DNA of 64,000 nt from Shewanella sp. MTB7 (GCF_027571385.1 NZ_CP085636.1:5566501-5630500); one strand, 5' to 3'; shown: positions 9,179 through 18,995, counted from the stretch's first letter. Numbers and translations are program-made. The notes: a model not told the origin generated them from the sequence alone.

Positions 9179-9222
9179 GAGAAAGTTTACTCTGACCCTA
9201 TTATCCCCAGTGATAATAGGGT
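9179..9222. repeat. REP-like palindrome and hairpin after the NERD gene
   Basis: AGAGAAAGTTTACTCT at 9179-9194 is a near-palindrome that recurs after the 3' remnant at about 10152-10167; weaker relatives sit near 3607 and 11563. It is followed by an 11-bp hairpin, ACCCTATTATC, 6-base loop, then its complement (9195-9222). There is no T-run, so a terminator role is uncertain. Confidence 0.5.
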
Positions 9223-9443
9223 GTGTCTTCCAAACTAACTAATGCTTTCCTTGGGGTTGGCATAACAAATCCTCCTCAAAAACTCTTACCTAATCTTAGT
9301 CAAGGGATATACATCTAACAATTTTGGGTGTCTTGACTATTTTTGTCGCACTTAAACATTTGCAAGTGTAAACTCAAGCGAAAACTCACTTGCGTGTACA
9401 TTTGTATACCCTGTATACTAATGGAAAATTTATGGAGGTATAA

Positions 9444-9770
9444 ATGTCTTTAACTTTGGTAAATAAAGAAACAGATCAAGAAAAGGAAATTCCTACAGGT
9501 TTTTCATGGACGACGCTATTTTTTGGTATTTTTGTTCCATTGCTTAGAGGCTATTGGCCGTACTTTTTTGGATTACTAGTACTTTGCTTTTTTGGTGGTC
9601 TAGGAGTATTAATTGCATGGCTAGTTTGTCCATTTTTAATCAATAACCATTATAAAGACCACTTAATTAAAAACGGTTGGACTACTAAACAGAAATACAT
9701 TGCAGAAAAACAACGACAAGAAGAAGACAAGTTGTTGAGACAGGCTATGCTGAGTAAAGCTCTAGGTTAA
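9444..9770 (+). CDS. Small membrane protein, DUF2628/HrgC-like
   Basis: The 108-residue protein starts with a short polar strand region (MSLTLVNKETDQEKEIPTGF), then SWTTLFFGIFVPLLRG and a second long hydrophobic stretch (about 38-66), and a charged C-terminal helix (KYIAEKQRQEEDK). The pattern GFSWTTLFFGxFVPLxRG is typical of small membrane proteins annotated as DUF2628 or HrgC-like; no biochemical role is established. A TGGAGG ribosome site 6 bases before the ATG supports expression. It sits between the NERD gene and the remnant of that gene's 3' end. Confidence 0.75.
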   Translation: MSLTLVNKETDQEKEIPTGFSWTTLFFGIFVPLLRGYWPYFFGLLVLCFFGGLGVLIAWLVCPFLINNHYKDHLIKNGWTTKQKYIAEKQRQEEDKLLRQAMLSKALG

Positions 9771-9903
9771 TCCCCAATGAATGTGCTCTCCCCTAAAGAG
9801 GGCATTTTATATAAGTACTGCATGTGAGTATAGTAATACCACATTCAACCTAGAAATGTGCCACCTACGAATAACAATTTTGAATCTTGATTATTTCATA
9901 TCA

Positions 9904-10172
9904 ACATGTCGTTCAGCATTCAAACAAAGCACCACTGAATACACCCATATTACAAAACGAATTGTGCTGTAAACATTGTGACTATTCAACAAACTCCCCC
10001 CAATGCACTAAGAACACGCCCATGAAGCAAGCCTGTCCCCCTCTCGAAATAAAGAGTCAAAGCAAGAACACCAAGGTACAAAAACGAAAAGAAACCTACA
10101 CGCTAAACTGCCAAGATTGTGGCAGTGGACTGAGAGTGATTTAGTGGGCTAGAGAAAGTTTACTCTGACCCT
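9904..10172 (+). pseudogene. Remnant of NERD gene 3' end (zinc-ribbon part)
   Basis: The segment matches 8904-9210, from the region coding HAVQ..NKAPLNTPILQNEL to the stop codon and the palindrome after it. Several codons are lost inside: the piece coding the GKFGYYIKCN part is missing and PQC has become PPLEI. No start or NERD domain precedes it. A reading frame of 85 codons (9887-10144) is open, but is best read as a decayed fragment of a duplicated gene. Confidence 0.8.
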
Positions 10173-10351
10173 AATTATCCTTTATTATTTTTTACAATTA
10201 TGGGTGTCTTTATTATTTTTTAAGCTTAGTCACGACTTGAAAATTCATCCAGAATCATGGGTGGTAATGCTGTTTTGATGTTACCTCTCATGGCTGGCTA
10301 TGTTATTTCTAGTGATAGATGGCGATGCGATGCGATTGTTTTCCCTTTCAA

Positions 10352-10581
10352 TAAGTAGGTAATATACATCTGATTTTTGTCATAAATTTATTAAAATAAC
10401 GAATGGATGCGATTGATAAATGATTCTTAAAATTAAATTACTTCAAAATGCTCAATCCCCTCAAGAAATTGCAGGTCAGCAGCAAGAGCAGAACGTCGCA
10501 TTTTTTCTGTGCCGCGCCTACAAGGACAACCCAGAAGTTCTAGCCATTAATGACGTTAGCTACTTAAGAGGGTTAAGTTGA
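10352..10581 (+). pseudogene. Remnant of NERD gene 5' end with its upstream region
   Basis: From about 10352 the upstream DNA matches 8094-8160, and the frame from the ATG at 10420 matches the first about 45 codons of the gene at 8161 (for example QEQNVAFFLCRAYKD against QEQSVAFFLRRAYKD). After AINDV the match stops and the frame ends at TGA 10579-10581. The stop overlaps the likely TTG start of the next gene, so this 53-codon frame could still serve as a translated leader. Confidence 0.75.
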
Positions 10582-11489
10582 AGCCTTATATAATCAAGCT
10601 TCGTTATGTTGCGCTGCCAATAATGGTTGAAGCTGTAGGCTTAGCACTCATCTTTCTCGCCCTGTCTGCTTTCTATCAAAATAACTTAAGCACCGCCTTC
10701 GGACAAAGCACTGCCTACCATCATTACCTCGCCAATATTAAGTGGAGTGGTCCCATAGTCCTAGGGTTAATCATTATGTCTATCTATGCAATGTCATTAT
10801 TTTGGTTAAAAAAGCCTTTAGCTTTTCTGGAGTTTGAAAAATCACGTCATCATAGCTCAGTTATTTTTTCAATCATGCTATTTCAATCTGGATTATTGAT
10901 ATTGGCCTACACAATAGGCACATACGGTACTCAAACAACATATCAAGTCGACAACTTTAATGACTGGGAACTACAGGGGAAGCCTACTTATTTTAAAGTG
11001 AAGGTTACAAACGTAGAAGGCATTAGAGATATCGATGTCCGTTACAATTACTTAAGTAAGAATACTAAAGAATATTATGTGTTCTGTACGATATTACTCG
11101 ATAAAAATAAAAACCTATGGCTTGGCATAAGCGATTACTTTTTTATCAGTTCAGGAATAGAAAAGCCTAAATCTTTAATCATAGAGAAGATAATTATCGC
11201 TAATAAGAAATGCGATAACATCAAAACTATGAGTGATGCCTCTTTCAAAACCAGTAATTTTAATCTCGAGAACAATGGCTTTCTTGCGGCAGCTAAGCGT
11301 CTTGATGAATCCAGCCACTTAGATTTGAAGTATGCACAATTGCTGGTTCACTCCAAAATAAGCATGGAAGATAGTAGGTATACGCTATTCGGTATGGCGC
11401 TTATTCTTACATTGCTAGCCATGTTGTTTTTATCATATGACACCCATAACGCTCGTATAAACTGGGATAGGTATAGGGAAGCCAAATAG
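10578..11489 (+). CDS. Uncharacterised membrane protein (303 aa)
   Basis: I do not recognise the family. Hydrophobic segments at about 12-32, 57-77, 92-113 and 277-292 suggest four membrane spans, with a soluble domain of about 160 residues (115-275) between spans three and four. The TTG start at 10578 has a GAGGG ribosome site at 10567-10571 and overlaps the stop codon of the NERD 5' remnant; a later ATG at 10623 would remove most of the first span. The frame runs to a charged tail (NWDRYREAK). It belongs to the accessory patch between hipBA and groEL. Confidence 0.6.
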   Translation: MKPYIIKLRYVALPIMVEAVGLALIFLALSAFYQNNLSTAFGQSTAYHHYLANIKWSGPIVLGLIIMSIYAMSLFWLKKPLAFLEFEKSRHHSSVIFSIMLFQSGLLILAYTIGTYGTQTTYQVDNFNDWELQGKPTYFKVKVTNVEGIRDIDVRYNYLSKNTKEYYVFCTILLDKNKNLWLGISDYFFISSGIEKPKSLIIEKIIIANKKCDNIKTMSDASFKTSNFNLENNGFLAAAKRLDESSHLDLKYAQLLVHSKISMEDSRYTLFGMALILTLLAMLFLSYDTHNARINWDRYREAK

Positions 11490-11669
11490 AAGTAAACCAA
11501 GTAATTCAGTAGCTTTAAACATTAAAAACGCACCTATGACTAGCTGAGCTTATTGGCGTCAGAGTAAGATAAACTCTATTTCTAGTACCAGCTTAAAAGT
11601 GTAGCTTGATTAGCTTACAAACCAAGAACAAAGCTGTGGATCCCGGCCTTCGCCGGGATGACGGCAAAG

Positions 11670-11702
11670 AAAGCCCCGATACCGTTAAGTATCGGGGCTT
11701 TC
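11670..11702. terminator. Bidirectional terminator-like hairpin
   Basis: A 12-bp perfect stem AAGCCCCGATAC with a 6-base loop and A/T runs at its base. It can end transcription from the 303-aa gene on the left or from groEL on the right. Confidence 0.7.
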
Positions 11703-11790
11703 ATCTATTCACCAAGAGCTCTTTTTCAAGACGTTCAGTTTTAAACTTTTAGGCTATAGACCTGCAACCCTTTTGCTAATTTTTCCCATT

Positions 11791-11826
11791 AAAAAACCCG
11801 ACACTGTTTCCAGTCTCGGGTTTTCT
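11791..11826 (-). terminator. groEL terminator
   Basis: Stem AAAACCCGA-ACTG with one mismatch and a 4-base loop, followed by a T-run on the minus strand (A-run at 11791-11796). Confidence 0.7.
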
Positions 11827-11993
11827 CTATCTCTTTTACAAGAAGTTTTGGCTTTAAGCTTTTGAGCTACAGACCAGCAAACATATCTAACGCAGGAAAA
11901 ATCATTTTAGAGCAAGGTTTCTTGCCACGACGTTTAGCTTTTCATAAACGAGTGGCAAGGTAACGCAGCTATAAAGGATTTTAACCAGTTAGA

Positions 11994-13670
<1,677 letters not shown>

Positions 13671-13730
13671 TTAAAATTACCCGAGGCGTTTAAAACTCCA
13701 GATATTGGAAAAATCTCTAAACGAAGTGAT

Positions 13731-14021
13731 TTAGCTCACTACAGCCATTAGATCAGATTCTGAAAGGATCAGAACTTCTTCACCATCAATTTTTTCTTTC
13801 TTCACGCCGTAACCTTCATTGAAGATAACGATGTCGCCCACTTTTACGTCAAGTGGCTGCACAGAACCATTTTCAAGAATTCGGCCATTGCCTACAGCAA
13901 GTACTTCACCACGAGTCGATTGCTCAGCAGCACTACCAGTAAGTACGATACCACCCGCTGACTTTGATTCAACTTCAGAACGCTTAACTATGACACGGTC
14001 ATGTAATGGACGAATATTCAT
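13731..14021 (-). CDS. groS: Co-chaperonin GroES (10-kDa subunit)
   Basis: The 96-residue protein is a complete Gro[20 protein letters not shown] at the N terminus, the mobile loop [16 protein letters not shown] (about 20-35) that binds GroEL, and the end [11 protein letters not shown]. Seven copies cap the GroEL ring. An AGGAGC ribosome site precedes the ATG. It is the first gene of the operon, behind a heat-shock-type promoter at 14122-14150. Confidence 0.99.
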   Translation of the reverse strand: MNIRPLHDRVIVKRSEVESKSAGGIVLTGSAAEQSTRGEVLAVGNGRILENGSVQPLDVKVGDIVIFNEGYGVKKEKIDGEEVLILSESDLMAVVS

Positions 14022-14121
14022 CTATGGATGCTCCTAATGATTTGTTTGCCCAACAAAAGGTTGGCAAGTTTTAATAAATACAGTAAAAAAATACGCTGAT
14101 TTTTACTGCTTGATGTTCGAT

Positions 14122-14150
14122 ATATGGGGGTCATCTGTTTCAGAACCAAG
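14122..14150 (-). promoter_or_regulatory. Sigma-32-type heat-shock promoter of groES-groEL
   Basis: On the minus strand CTTGGTT and CCCCATAT are separated by 14 bases, close to the sigma-32 consensus CTTGAAA-N13-CCCCATNT. The 5' leader would be about 90 nt. No CIRCE inverted repeat is visible. Confidence 0.65.
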
Positions 14151-14252
14151 GCCTTTACAAAAAAAAATCCATTTTTTTTAACTCGATTTTATAAATGCCG
14201 CTTCAATCCTGATAGAATTGCCCCCCCTTCAGTAATAAGACAAGACTTTCAC

Positions 14253-15608
14253 ATGAGAGACAGACACGGGTTGCTTACTCAGCCAATTGGTCGTGTACTG
14301 CTAAATATGAGCCTACCGAACCTGATTGGTATTTTGACCATTCTAGGGTTCAGTCTTGTCGACACATTTTTCATCAGTCAGTTAGGGACTGAGTCTCTCG
14401 CGGCGATTAGCTTTACTTTCCCTATTACGTTAGTCATTTCAAGTATTGCCATCGGCATAGGTGCTGGAGTGTCGACCAATTTAGGCCGGCTTATCGGCGG
14501 CGGGCAAGCACCTAAGGCTAAGGTGTTTCTGCATGACTCTTTACTGCTGACCTTCTTCTTAACCGCCTTTATATCCCTGTTGGGAAGCCTGTGTATCGAG
14601 CCACTATTTAGCTTGCTCGGTGCCAATGACTCGAGTTTGCCTCTCATCCATGACTATATGTTTATCTGGTATTTGGGGGCACCACTGTTGGTTATTCTAA
14701 TGGTGGGCAATCAAGGCCTTCGCGCCACGGGGGATACTAAGTCTCCAGCTAAAATAATGATGTTAGCCGCGCTGATTAATTTGATTTTAGATCCTCTACT
14801 TATTTTTGGCATAGGGCCCTTTCCACGCTTAGAGATTCAAGGCGCGGCCATTGCCACGGTTATCTCTTGGGCAGTCGCGTTATCACTATCGAGTTATCTG
14901 TTAATACTTAAACGTCACTTAGTGGAATTTGCAGGCTTCAATATCACTCGACTTAGATATAACTGGAAAAAGCTCGCTCATATTGCTCAACCTGCCGCCA
15001 TGATGAACTTAATGAACCCCCTTGCCAATGCCGTCATTATGGCTATGTTGGCGCGTATCGATCATGGTGCAGTTGCCGCCTTTGGCGCGGGCACACGCTT
15101 GGAGTCGGTACTGCTAGTTGTGGTGATGGCCCTCTCGTCTAGCTTAGTGCCGTTTATTGCACAAAATTTGGGCGCTGGCCAAACCGAGCGAGCCCGTGAA
15201 GCGTTGCTGTTATCACTTAAATTTGTACTGATTTTTCAGACCTTGCTTTATTTGCCACTGTATTTCTTTGCCGGATCAATTGCCCAGCTTTTCAGTAGCG
15301 ATCCTCAGGTGATCGAGTGGTTAACCTTCTATATTATTATGTTGCCCGCCGCTTATGGCCCACTGGGCGTAGTCATTTTGTTGGCGACGTCACTCAACGC
15401 TTACCACAGACCCATGTGTTCACTGGTGCTCAATGTATGTCGTCTGTTCTTAGTGATGTTGCCATTGGCCGCATTAGGCTCCTATTTAGGGGGCGTCAAA
15501 GGCTTGCTCCTAGCACTGCCTATTACCAATACCTTCCTCGGCATTGCCTGTTATATATTGGCAACCAAAATCTCAGAGCCAGCAAAAATCGAACCATCAT
15601 TGGCATAA
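14253..15608 (+). CDS. MATE family multidrug efflux transporter
   Basis: The 451-residue product has about twelve membrane spans in two halves, the MATE pattern. It starts RHGLLTQPIGRVLLNMSLPNLIGILTILGFSLVDTFFISQLGT, where PxxxG and DTxFI(S) are typical of the first helix pair. These pumps export cationic drugs and dyes in exchange for Na+ or H+. The frame is open from 14124, but residues before the ATG at 14253 do not fit the family, and an upstream start would overlap the groES promoter. The gene lies directly before the broken qnr gene; fluoroquinolones are common MATE substrates, though the pairing may be chance. Confidence 0.9.
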   Translation: MRDRHGLLTQPIGRVLLNMSLPNLIGILTILGFSLVDTFFISQLGTESLAAISFTFPITLVISSIAIGIGAGVSTNLGRLIGGGQAPKAKVFLHDSLLLTFFLTAFISLLGSLCIEPLFSLLGANDSSLPLIHDYMFIWYLGAPLLVILMVGNQGLRATGDTKSPAKIMMLAALINLILDPLLIFGIGPFPRLEIQGAAIATVISWAVALSLSSYLLILKRHLVEFAGFNITRLRYNWKKLAHIAQPAAMMNLMNPLANAVIMAMLARIDHGAVAAFGAGTRLESVLLVVVMALSSSLVPFIAQNLGAGQTERAREALLLSLKFVLIFQTLLYLPLYFFAGSIAQLFSSDPQVIEWLTFYIIMLPAAYGPLGVVILLATSLNAYHRPMCSLVLNVCRLFLVMLPLAALGSYLGGVKGLLLALPITNTFLGIACYILATKISEPAKIEPSLA

Positions 15609-15711
15609 AAACGGCTTATCCACCAACCAAAAACCGTCAACACAGCAAGGAAACCTTATGCACGCCAGTAATAGAATCTTCAGCGAAACCAGCTTCAACG
15701 AAGATGAACAA

Positions 15712-15974
15712 TACCCAAGCAACCTCATGATGCTCGTTTCAGAGCTCCCGTAGGATAGCTGAACAAGGCAGTGATTGAGGATAATGGTTATTCCCTTGTC
15801 GATATCACTAACGCAGTGCAGGGATTCTACGGGAATTCCCGAAGGGCATGGCGAGAAGCAACATGCTTCTGTGTTATGAAATATTGAATTAGAATAACTA
15901 GTCCTACTATTTCATGCCTTGAACTCTGTCACTTCTCGACATGCTGAATCCTGCATTTTGAAGTAGTTTGGGTA
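15712..15974 (+). mobile_element. Miniature inverted-repeat element, TACCC family, copy 1
   Basis: About 263 bp with ends TACCCAAGCAACC and AGTAGTTTGGGTA as imperfect terminal inverted repeats. It has no coding capacity. Ends match copy 2 at 16180-16439 over about 35 bp (shared GCTCGTTTCAGAG on the left and CTGAATCCTGCATTT on the right), while the interior differs. The right flank begins TA; the left flank is AA, so a clean TA duplication is not seen here, which fits a later deletion or point change. Confidence 0.75.
15783..15816 (+). repeat. Shared miniature-element core
   Basis: AATGGTTATTCCCTT, 12 bases, AACGCAG. The same core occurs in the other TACCC element and in both 266-bp-type elements. 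Confidence 0.7.
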
Positions 15975-16179
15975 TATAAGATGCAATCTTTGAGGACTGC
16001 CAGTTTTAAACAGTGCAACTTGAGCATGGCCAGCTTTACTGGAGCAAAGTGCTTTGGCATTGAGCTGCGAGAGTGCAATCTGCAGGGAGCCGATTTTGGC
16101 CAAGCCAGTTTTGCCAACCATATCACCCACAAGACTTTCTTCTGCTCAGTCTATATTACCGCCTGTAATCTGGCTTATA

Positions 16180-16439
16180 TACCCAAACTACCTGGAAACG
16201 CTCGTTTCAGAGGTCTTGCGCGAGTTCAATTCTAGGCGTATTAGTATTAGAATGGTTGCTCCCTGTTAAGCTAATACAACGACGAAGTGGGCTTGCGTAA
16301 AGCCTTCGTTGATGGGTTTTAATGCACTTTATTCTGCGTTATTGATTTTGCTAAGGGAACAACCATTACCTACAATCAATATCTTGCCTAAAGCGCATTA
16401 AATTCCCACTGAATCCTGCATTTCCAAGTAACTTGGGTA
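16180..16439 (+). mobile_element. Miniature inverted-repeat element, TACCC family, copy 2
   Basis: 260 bp, bounded by TACCCAAACTACCTGGAAA and its imperfect complement TTTCCAAGTAACTTGGGTA, flanked by TA on both sides. Removing it and one TA restores the qnr reading frame, which gives direct evidence for the ends and for a TA target. The interior has two opposed copies of the AATGGTT core (16251-16283 and 16334-16367), so the whole could fold into a long hairpin. TA targeting points to a Tc1/mariner-like (IS630-type) transposase supplied elsewhere. Confidence 0.85.
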
Positions 16440-16462
16440 TATTAACTTCGAAGGAGCCCTGC

Positions 16463-16498
16463 TGGAGAAGTGTGAGCTGATGGAGAAGTGTGAGCTGA
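16463..16498 (+). repeat. 18-bp tandem duplication in broken qnr
   Basis: TGGAGAAGTGTGAGCTGA occurs twice in direct succession. It duplicates the peptide MEKCEL in frame, six residues more than in QnrA. Confidence 0.9.
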
Positions 16499-16733
16499 TG
16501 GACAATTGTTGGCGCGGTGCTAACTTATTGGGATCTTCGATGAAGGGCTCAGCTCTCAGTGGTGGAGAATTTTCCCAATCCCAGTGGGGCACCTTTGAAT
16601 TATCTGGCTGTAACTTATACCGTGTCGAGCTTGATGGGCTTGACCCTCGCAATGTGAAGCTTGAAGGGGTGATGATAAACCAGTGGCAGCAGGAACAACT
16701 ACTGGCACCACTTGGCCTTATCGTGACACCAGA

Positions 16734-17678
16734 TTAAATCCAAGACTTGATAGAGCCACGTAACCGCTCCTCACGACCACAGCCTTTACCTGCATTACAG
16801 TTTTCAAGTGCGCTCATCATATGATCGATAAATCGCTGACTGGCTAAACTGATAAAACGTCTTGAGGGATAAACCAAATAGCACTTGCCGAGGTAAGGTT
16901 CCACATCTGCAAACAGCATGGTTAACTCCCCTGTCTCGACAAATTCTCGGGTCACTTCTATGGGTAAAAACGCAATTCCACGACCTTTTAAACTCGCCTC
17001 TAAACAGAGCTGAATACTGTTGAGACACAGGTTACCTTTCACACCTATAGTCATGTCATTGCCAAAGGGAACTTCATTGAAAATACGCCCATTAGGGTAA
17101 CGAAACAGGATAGAATTATGCTTCTCAAGATCTTCTGGCAGCATTGGCGTCCCAGCCTTAGCCAGATATTCTGGGCTAGCGACAAAATGCAGCTTCTCTG
17201 TCAGCATTTCTCGAGCCACCATCTCATTTTCGTTAAATGAATCTTCTACCATAAAGGCAAGATCGATATTATTGCGGATCATATCTTGCTGCTCTGTGCT
17301 AACAATCAATTCGACCGTAAGCTCAGGGTTATGATCCATAAATTCGAAAATACCATTAGCAATATCAAGCAGCTCAGGAACGGGAAAAATATGAATACGT
17401 AAGTGCCCGCCGATCTCGGCTTCAGTGTCAGTTAACTCCACCATGGTCTGCTCAAGATCACCAAGAATCGACAAGGTCTTATCGTAGAAGTGACTCCCTG
17501 AAGCCGTTAATGTCATAGAGCGGCTTTGACGATGAAACAGTTTTATACTCAAATCGTCCTCAAGGGATTGCAAACGACGACTCACTGTGGATTTGGGCAG
17601 ATTTAACAGATCCGCCGCTTCAACTAGGCTACCTGTTTCTACAATACGATGAAATAGGGCAATATCTTCAGTTTTCAT
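16734..17678 (-). CDS. LysR-family transcriptional regulator
   Basis: The 314-residue protein has the LysR winged helix-turn-helix at 1-60 (ALFHRIVETGSLVEAADLLN, then KSTVSRRLQSLEDDL) and a periplasmic-binding-like effector domain (about 90-295). It is read divergently from the MFP-RND pump genes that start 230 bp away, the usual layout for a LysR regulator of an adjacent efflux system. The stop overlaps the end of the broken qnr gene on the other strand by 4 bases. The effector is unknown. Confidence 0.9.
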   Translation of the reverse strand: MKTEDIALFHRIVETGSLVEAADLLNLPKSTVSRRLQSLEDDLSIKLFHRQSRSMTLTASGSHFYDKTLSILGDLEQTMVELTDTEAEIGGHLRIHIFPVPELLDIANGIFEFMDHNPELTVELIVSTEQQDMIRNNIDLAFMVEDSFNENEMVAREMLTEKLHFVASPEYLAKAGTPMLPEDLEKHNSILFRYPNGRIFNEVPFGNDMTIGVKGNLCLNSIQLCLEASLKGRGIAFLPIEVTREFVETGELTMLFADVEPYLGKCYLVYPSRRFISLASQRFIDHMMSALENCNAGKGCGREERLRGSIKSWI

Positions 17679-17909
17679 AACGCTCTCTGGTAATGGCTCA
17701 ATGGCTTCTCGCTAATTAATATGTTAGTTCAATAAAACAACTAAACTCGCCAGCAACAGACACTATGCTCACACCTAATTTTAACAAGCAAGTTTAATAG
17801 TCCCACTTTATGGAACCAATGATTCCATATCATCCCATTTTATTCAATATAAGATGCTGTTATCTTGGCAACCTTTATTACAATTTGTCACAAATACGGA
17901 ATTCGGTTT

Positions 17910-18992
17910 ATGAAACGCCTGACCAAAATACTCCCAATATTGATTAGTACCGCCATTTTGGCAGGATGCAGCACCGAATCTGCTGAGGTTACGTCTAACG
18001 TAATCAGGCCAGTGAAGTTACTTGAAATTACCGACATCAATTCCACCTCCATGCGTACCTTTCCGGCCAAAGTGGCTGCAGCCAAGCAAGCAGATCTCGC
18101 CTTTAGAGTGCCAGGACATCTGGTTGAGTTTTCGCTGGTTGAGGGACAATCGGTCAAAAAAGGTGAGTTGTTGGCGCGTATCGACGACAGAGATGCACGT
18201 AATACTTTGCTCAACCGTGAAGCTGATTATGAACTGGCAAATGCCGATTTTAAACGTAAAGGCGAGTTATTACGCCGTACGTTAATCTCACAGGCGGACT
18301 ACGATCTTGCCAAGGCTCAACTTAAGTCTGCCAAGGCGGCTCTGGCCAATGCACAAGACCAATTAAGTTATACCCAGTTAAAAGCGCCATACACAGGGAC
18401 TGTTGCTAAGATATCTATCGACAACTATCAGATGGTACAAGCTAACCAAGCTATCTTGTTATTACAAAAAGATCGTAACATTGATGTGGTGATTCAGGTA
18501 CCTGAATCACTGGCCAGCAGCGTGACCATGTTTAACCCACACACAAACTCTCTGCCGCAGGTGCGTTTTGCAAATCAACCCACTAAAAGTTACCCCGTTA
18601 GCTTAAAAGAACATGCAACTCAGGTGACGCCTGGCACCCAAAGCTATGAGGTGGTGTTTACTTTGCCTCAACCAACACAAATTAAGATCCTTCCGGGGAT
18701 GAGCGCCGAACTTACTTTAGATATCGCCATGTCCGATCAAGCAATTAAGACGGCAACCCTGCCCGTCAGCGCGATTATGAAACGAGATGTAGATGGTAAA
18801 GATATCGTCTGGCTCTATCACGATGACAAGGGAACCGTGACTCCGACTCAAGTGATTTTAGGCAAGGTGACCACTGAAGGGATTGAAATAGTCCAAGGGA
18901 TTCAGGTTGGCGATAAAGTGGTTGTGGCCGGAGTGCAATACCTCTCAGTGGATCAGGCGGTAAAACCGCTACGTTGGCAGCGTGGAGTTTAA
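17910..18992 (+). CDS. RND efflux pump periplasmic adaptor (membrane fusion protein), lipoprotein
   Basis: The 360-residue protein has a lipoprotein signal with lipobox LAGC (Cys20), then the lipoyl/biotinyl-like halves (about 55-90 and 155-190, DLAFRVPGHLVEFSLVEGQSVKKGELLARIDDRDA and LKAPYTGTVAKI), an alpha-helical hairpin (about 95-150) and beta-barrel and membrane-proximal domains. It bridges the inner-membrane pump and an outer-membrane channel. The ATG at 17910 begins the signal peptide; the frame upstream is not needed. It ends 3 bases before the pump gene starts, so the two are one operon. No TolC-type gene is present here. Confidence 0.93.
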   Translation: MKRLTKILPILISTAILAGCSTESAEVTSNVIRPVKLLEITDINSTSMRTFPAKVAAAKQADLAFRVPGHLVEFSLVEGQSVKKGELLARIDDRDARNTLLNREADYELANADFKRKGELLRRTLISQADYDLAKAQLKSAKAALANAQDQLSYTQLKAPYTGTVAKISIDNYQMVQANQAILLLQKDRNIDVVIQVPESLASSVTMFNPHTNSLPQVRFANQPTKSYPVSLKEHATQVTPGTQSYEVVFTLPQPTQIKILPGMSAELTLDIAMSDQAIKTATLPVSAIMKRDVDGKDIVWLYHDDKGTVTPTQVILGKVTTEGIEIVQGIQVGDKVVVAGVQYLSVDQAVKPLRWQRGV

Positions 18993-18995
18993 TCG

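Larger units (their letters stand above)
11490..11993. other. Gap with three hairpins downstream of groEL
   Basis: No coding frame is credible here. The left part has a CCCGGCCTTCGCCGGG hairpin (11642-11656) of a kind often scattered in genomes. Then come two terminator-like hairpins (11670-11702 and 11791-11826) whose trailing sequences also resemble each other, as if a unit of about 105 bp had been duplicated. A further hairpin with 8-bp stem CTTGCCAC lies at 11921-11959, just after the groEL stop codon. Confidence 0.6.
15658..16737 (+). pseudogene. qnr: Broken qnr gene (pentapeptide-repeat quinolone-resistance protein)
   Basis: Qnr proteins (about 218 residues) are dimeric right-handed beta-helices that protect DNA gyrase and topoisomerase IV from quinolones. 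Here a good ribosome site (AAGGA) leads MHASNRIFSETSFNEDEQ, a plausible Qnr-like start. A 263-bp miniature element interrupts at 15712. After it, DAIFEDCQF resembles the DASFEDCSF part of QnrA, then the frame jumps to FKQCNLSMASFTGAKCFGIE, so codons between are lost. A second 260-bp element interrupts after CNLAY at 16180. Deleting it with one TA restores CNLAYINFEGALLEKCEL, and the rest runs to the typical end LDGLDPRNVKLEGV..WQQEQLLAPLGLIV. An 18-bp tandem duplication adds six residues. Comparison is from memory of QnrA. Confidence 0.85.

Noticed and set aside
15981..16235. Open frame of 84 codons taken as an intact pentapeptide-repeat protein
   Set aside because: Its last 18 codons are read from the miniature element, and its start follows another element; it is a fragment of the broken qnr gene.
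16480..16737. Open frame of 85 codons as a separate gene
   Set aside because: It is the C-terminal part of the same broken qnr gene, joined in frame after excision of the element.
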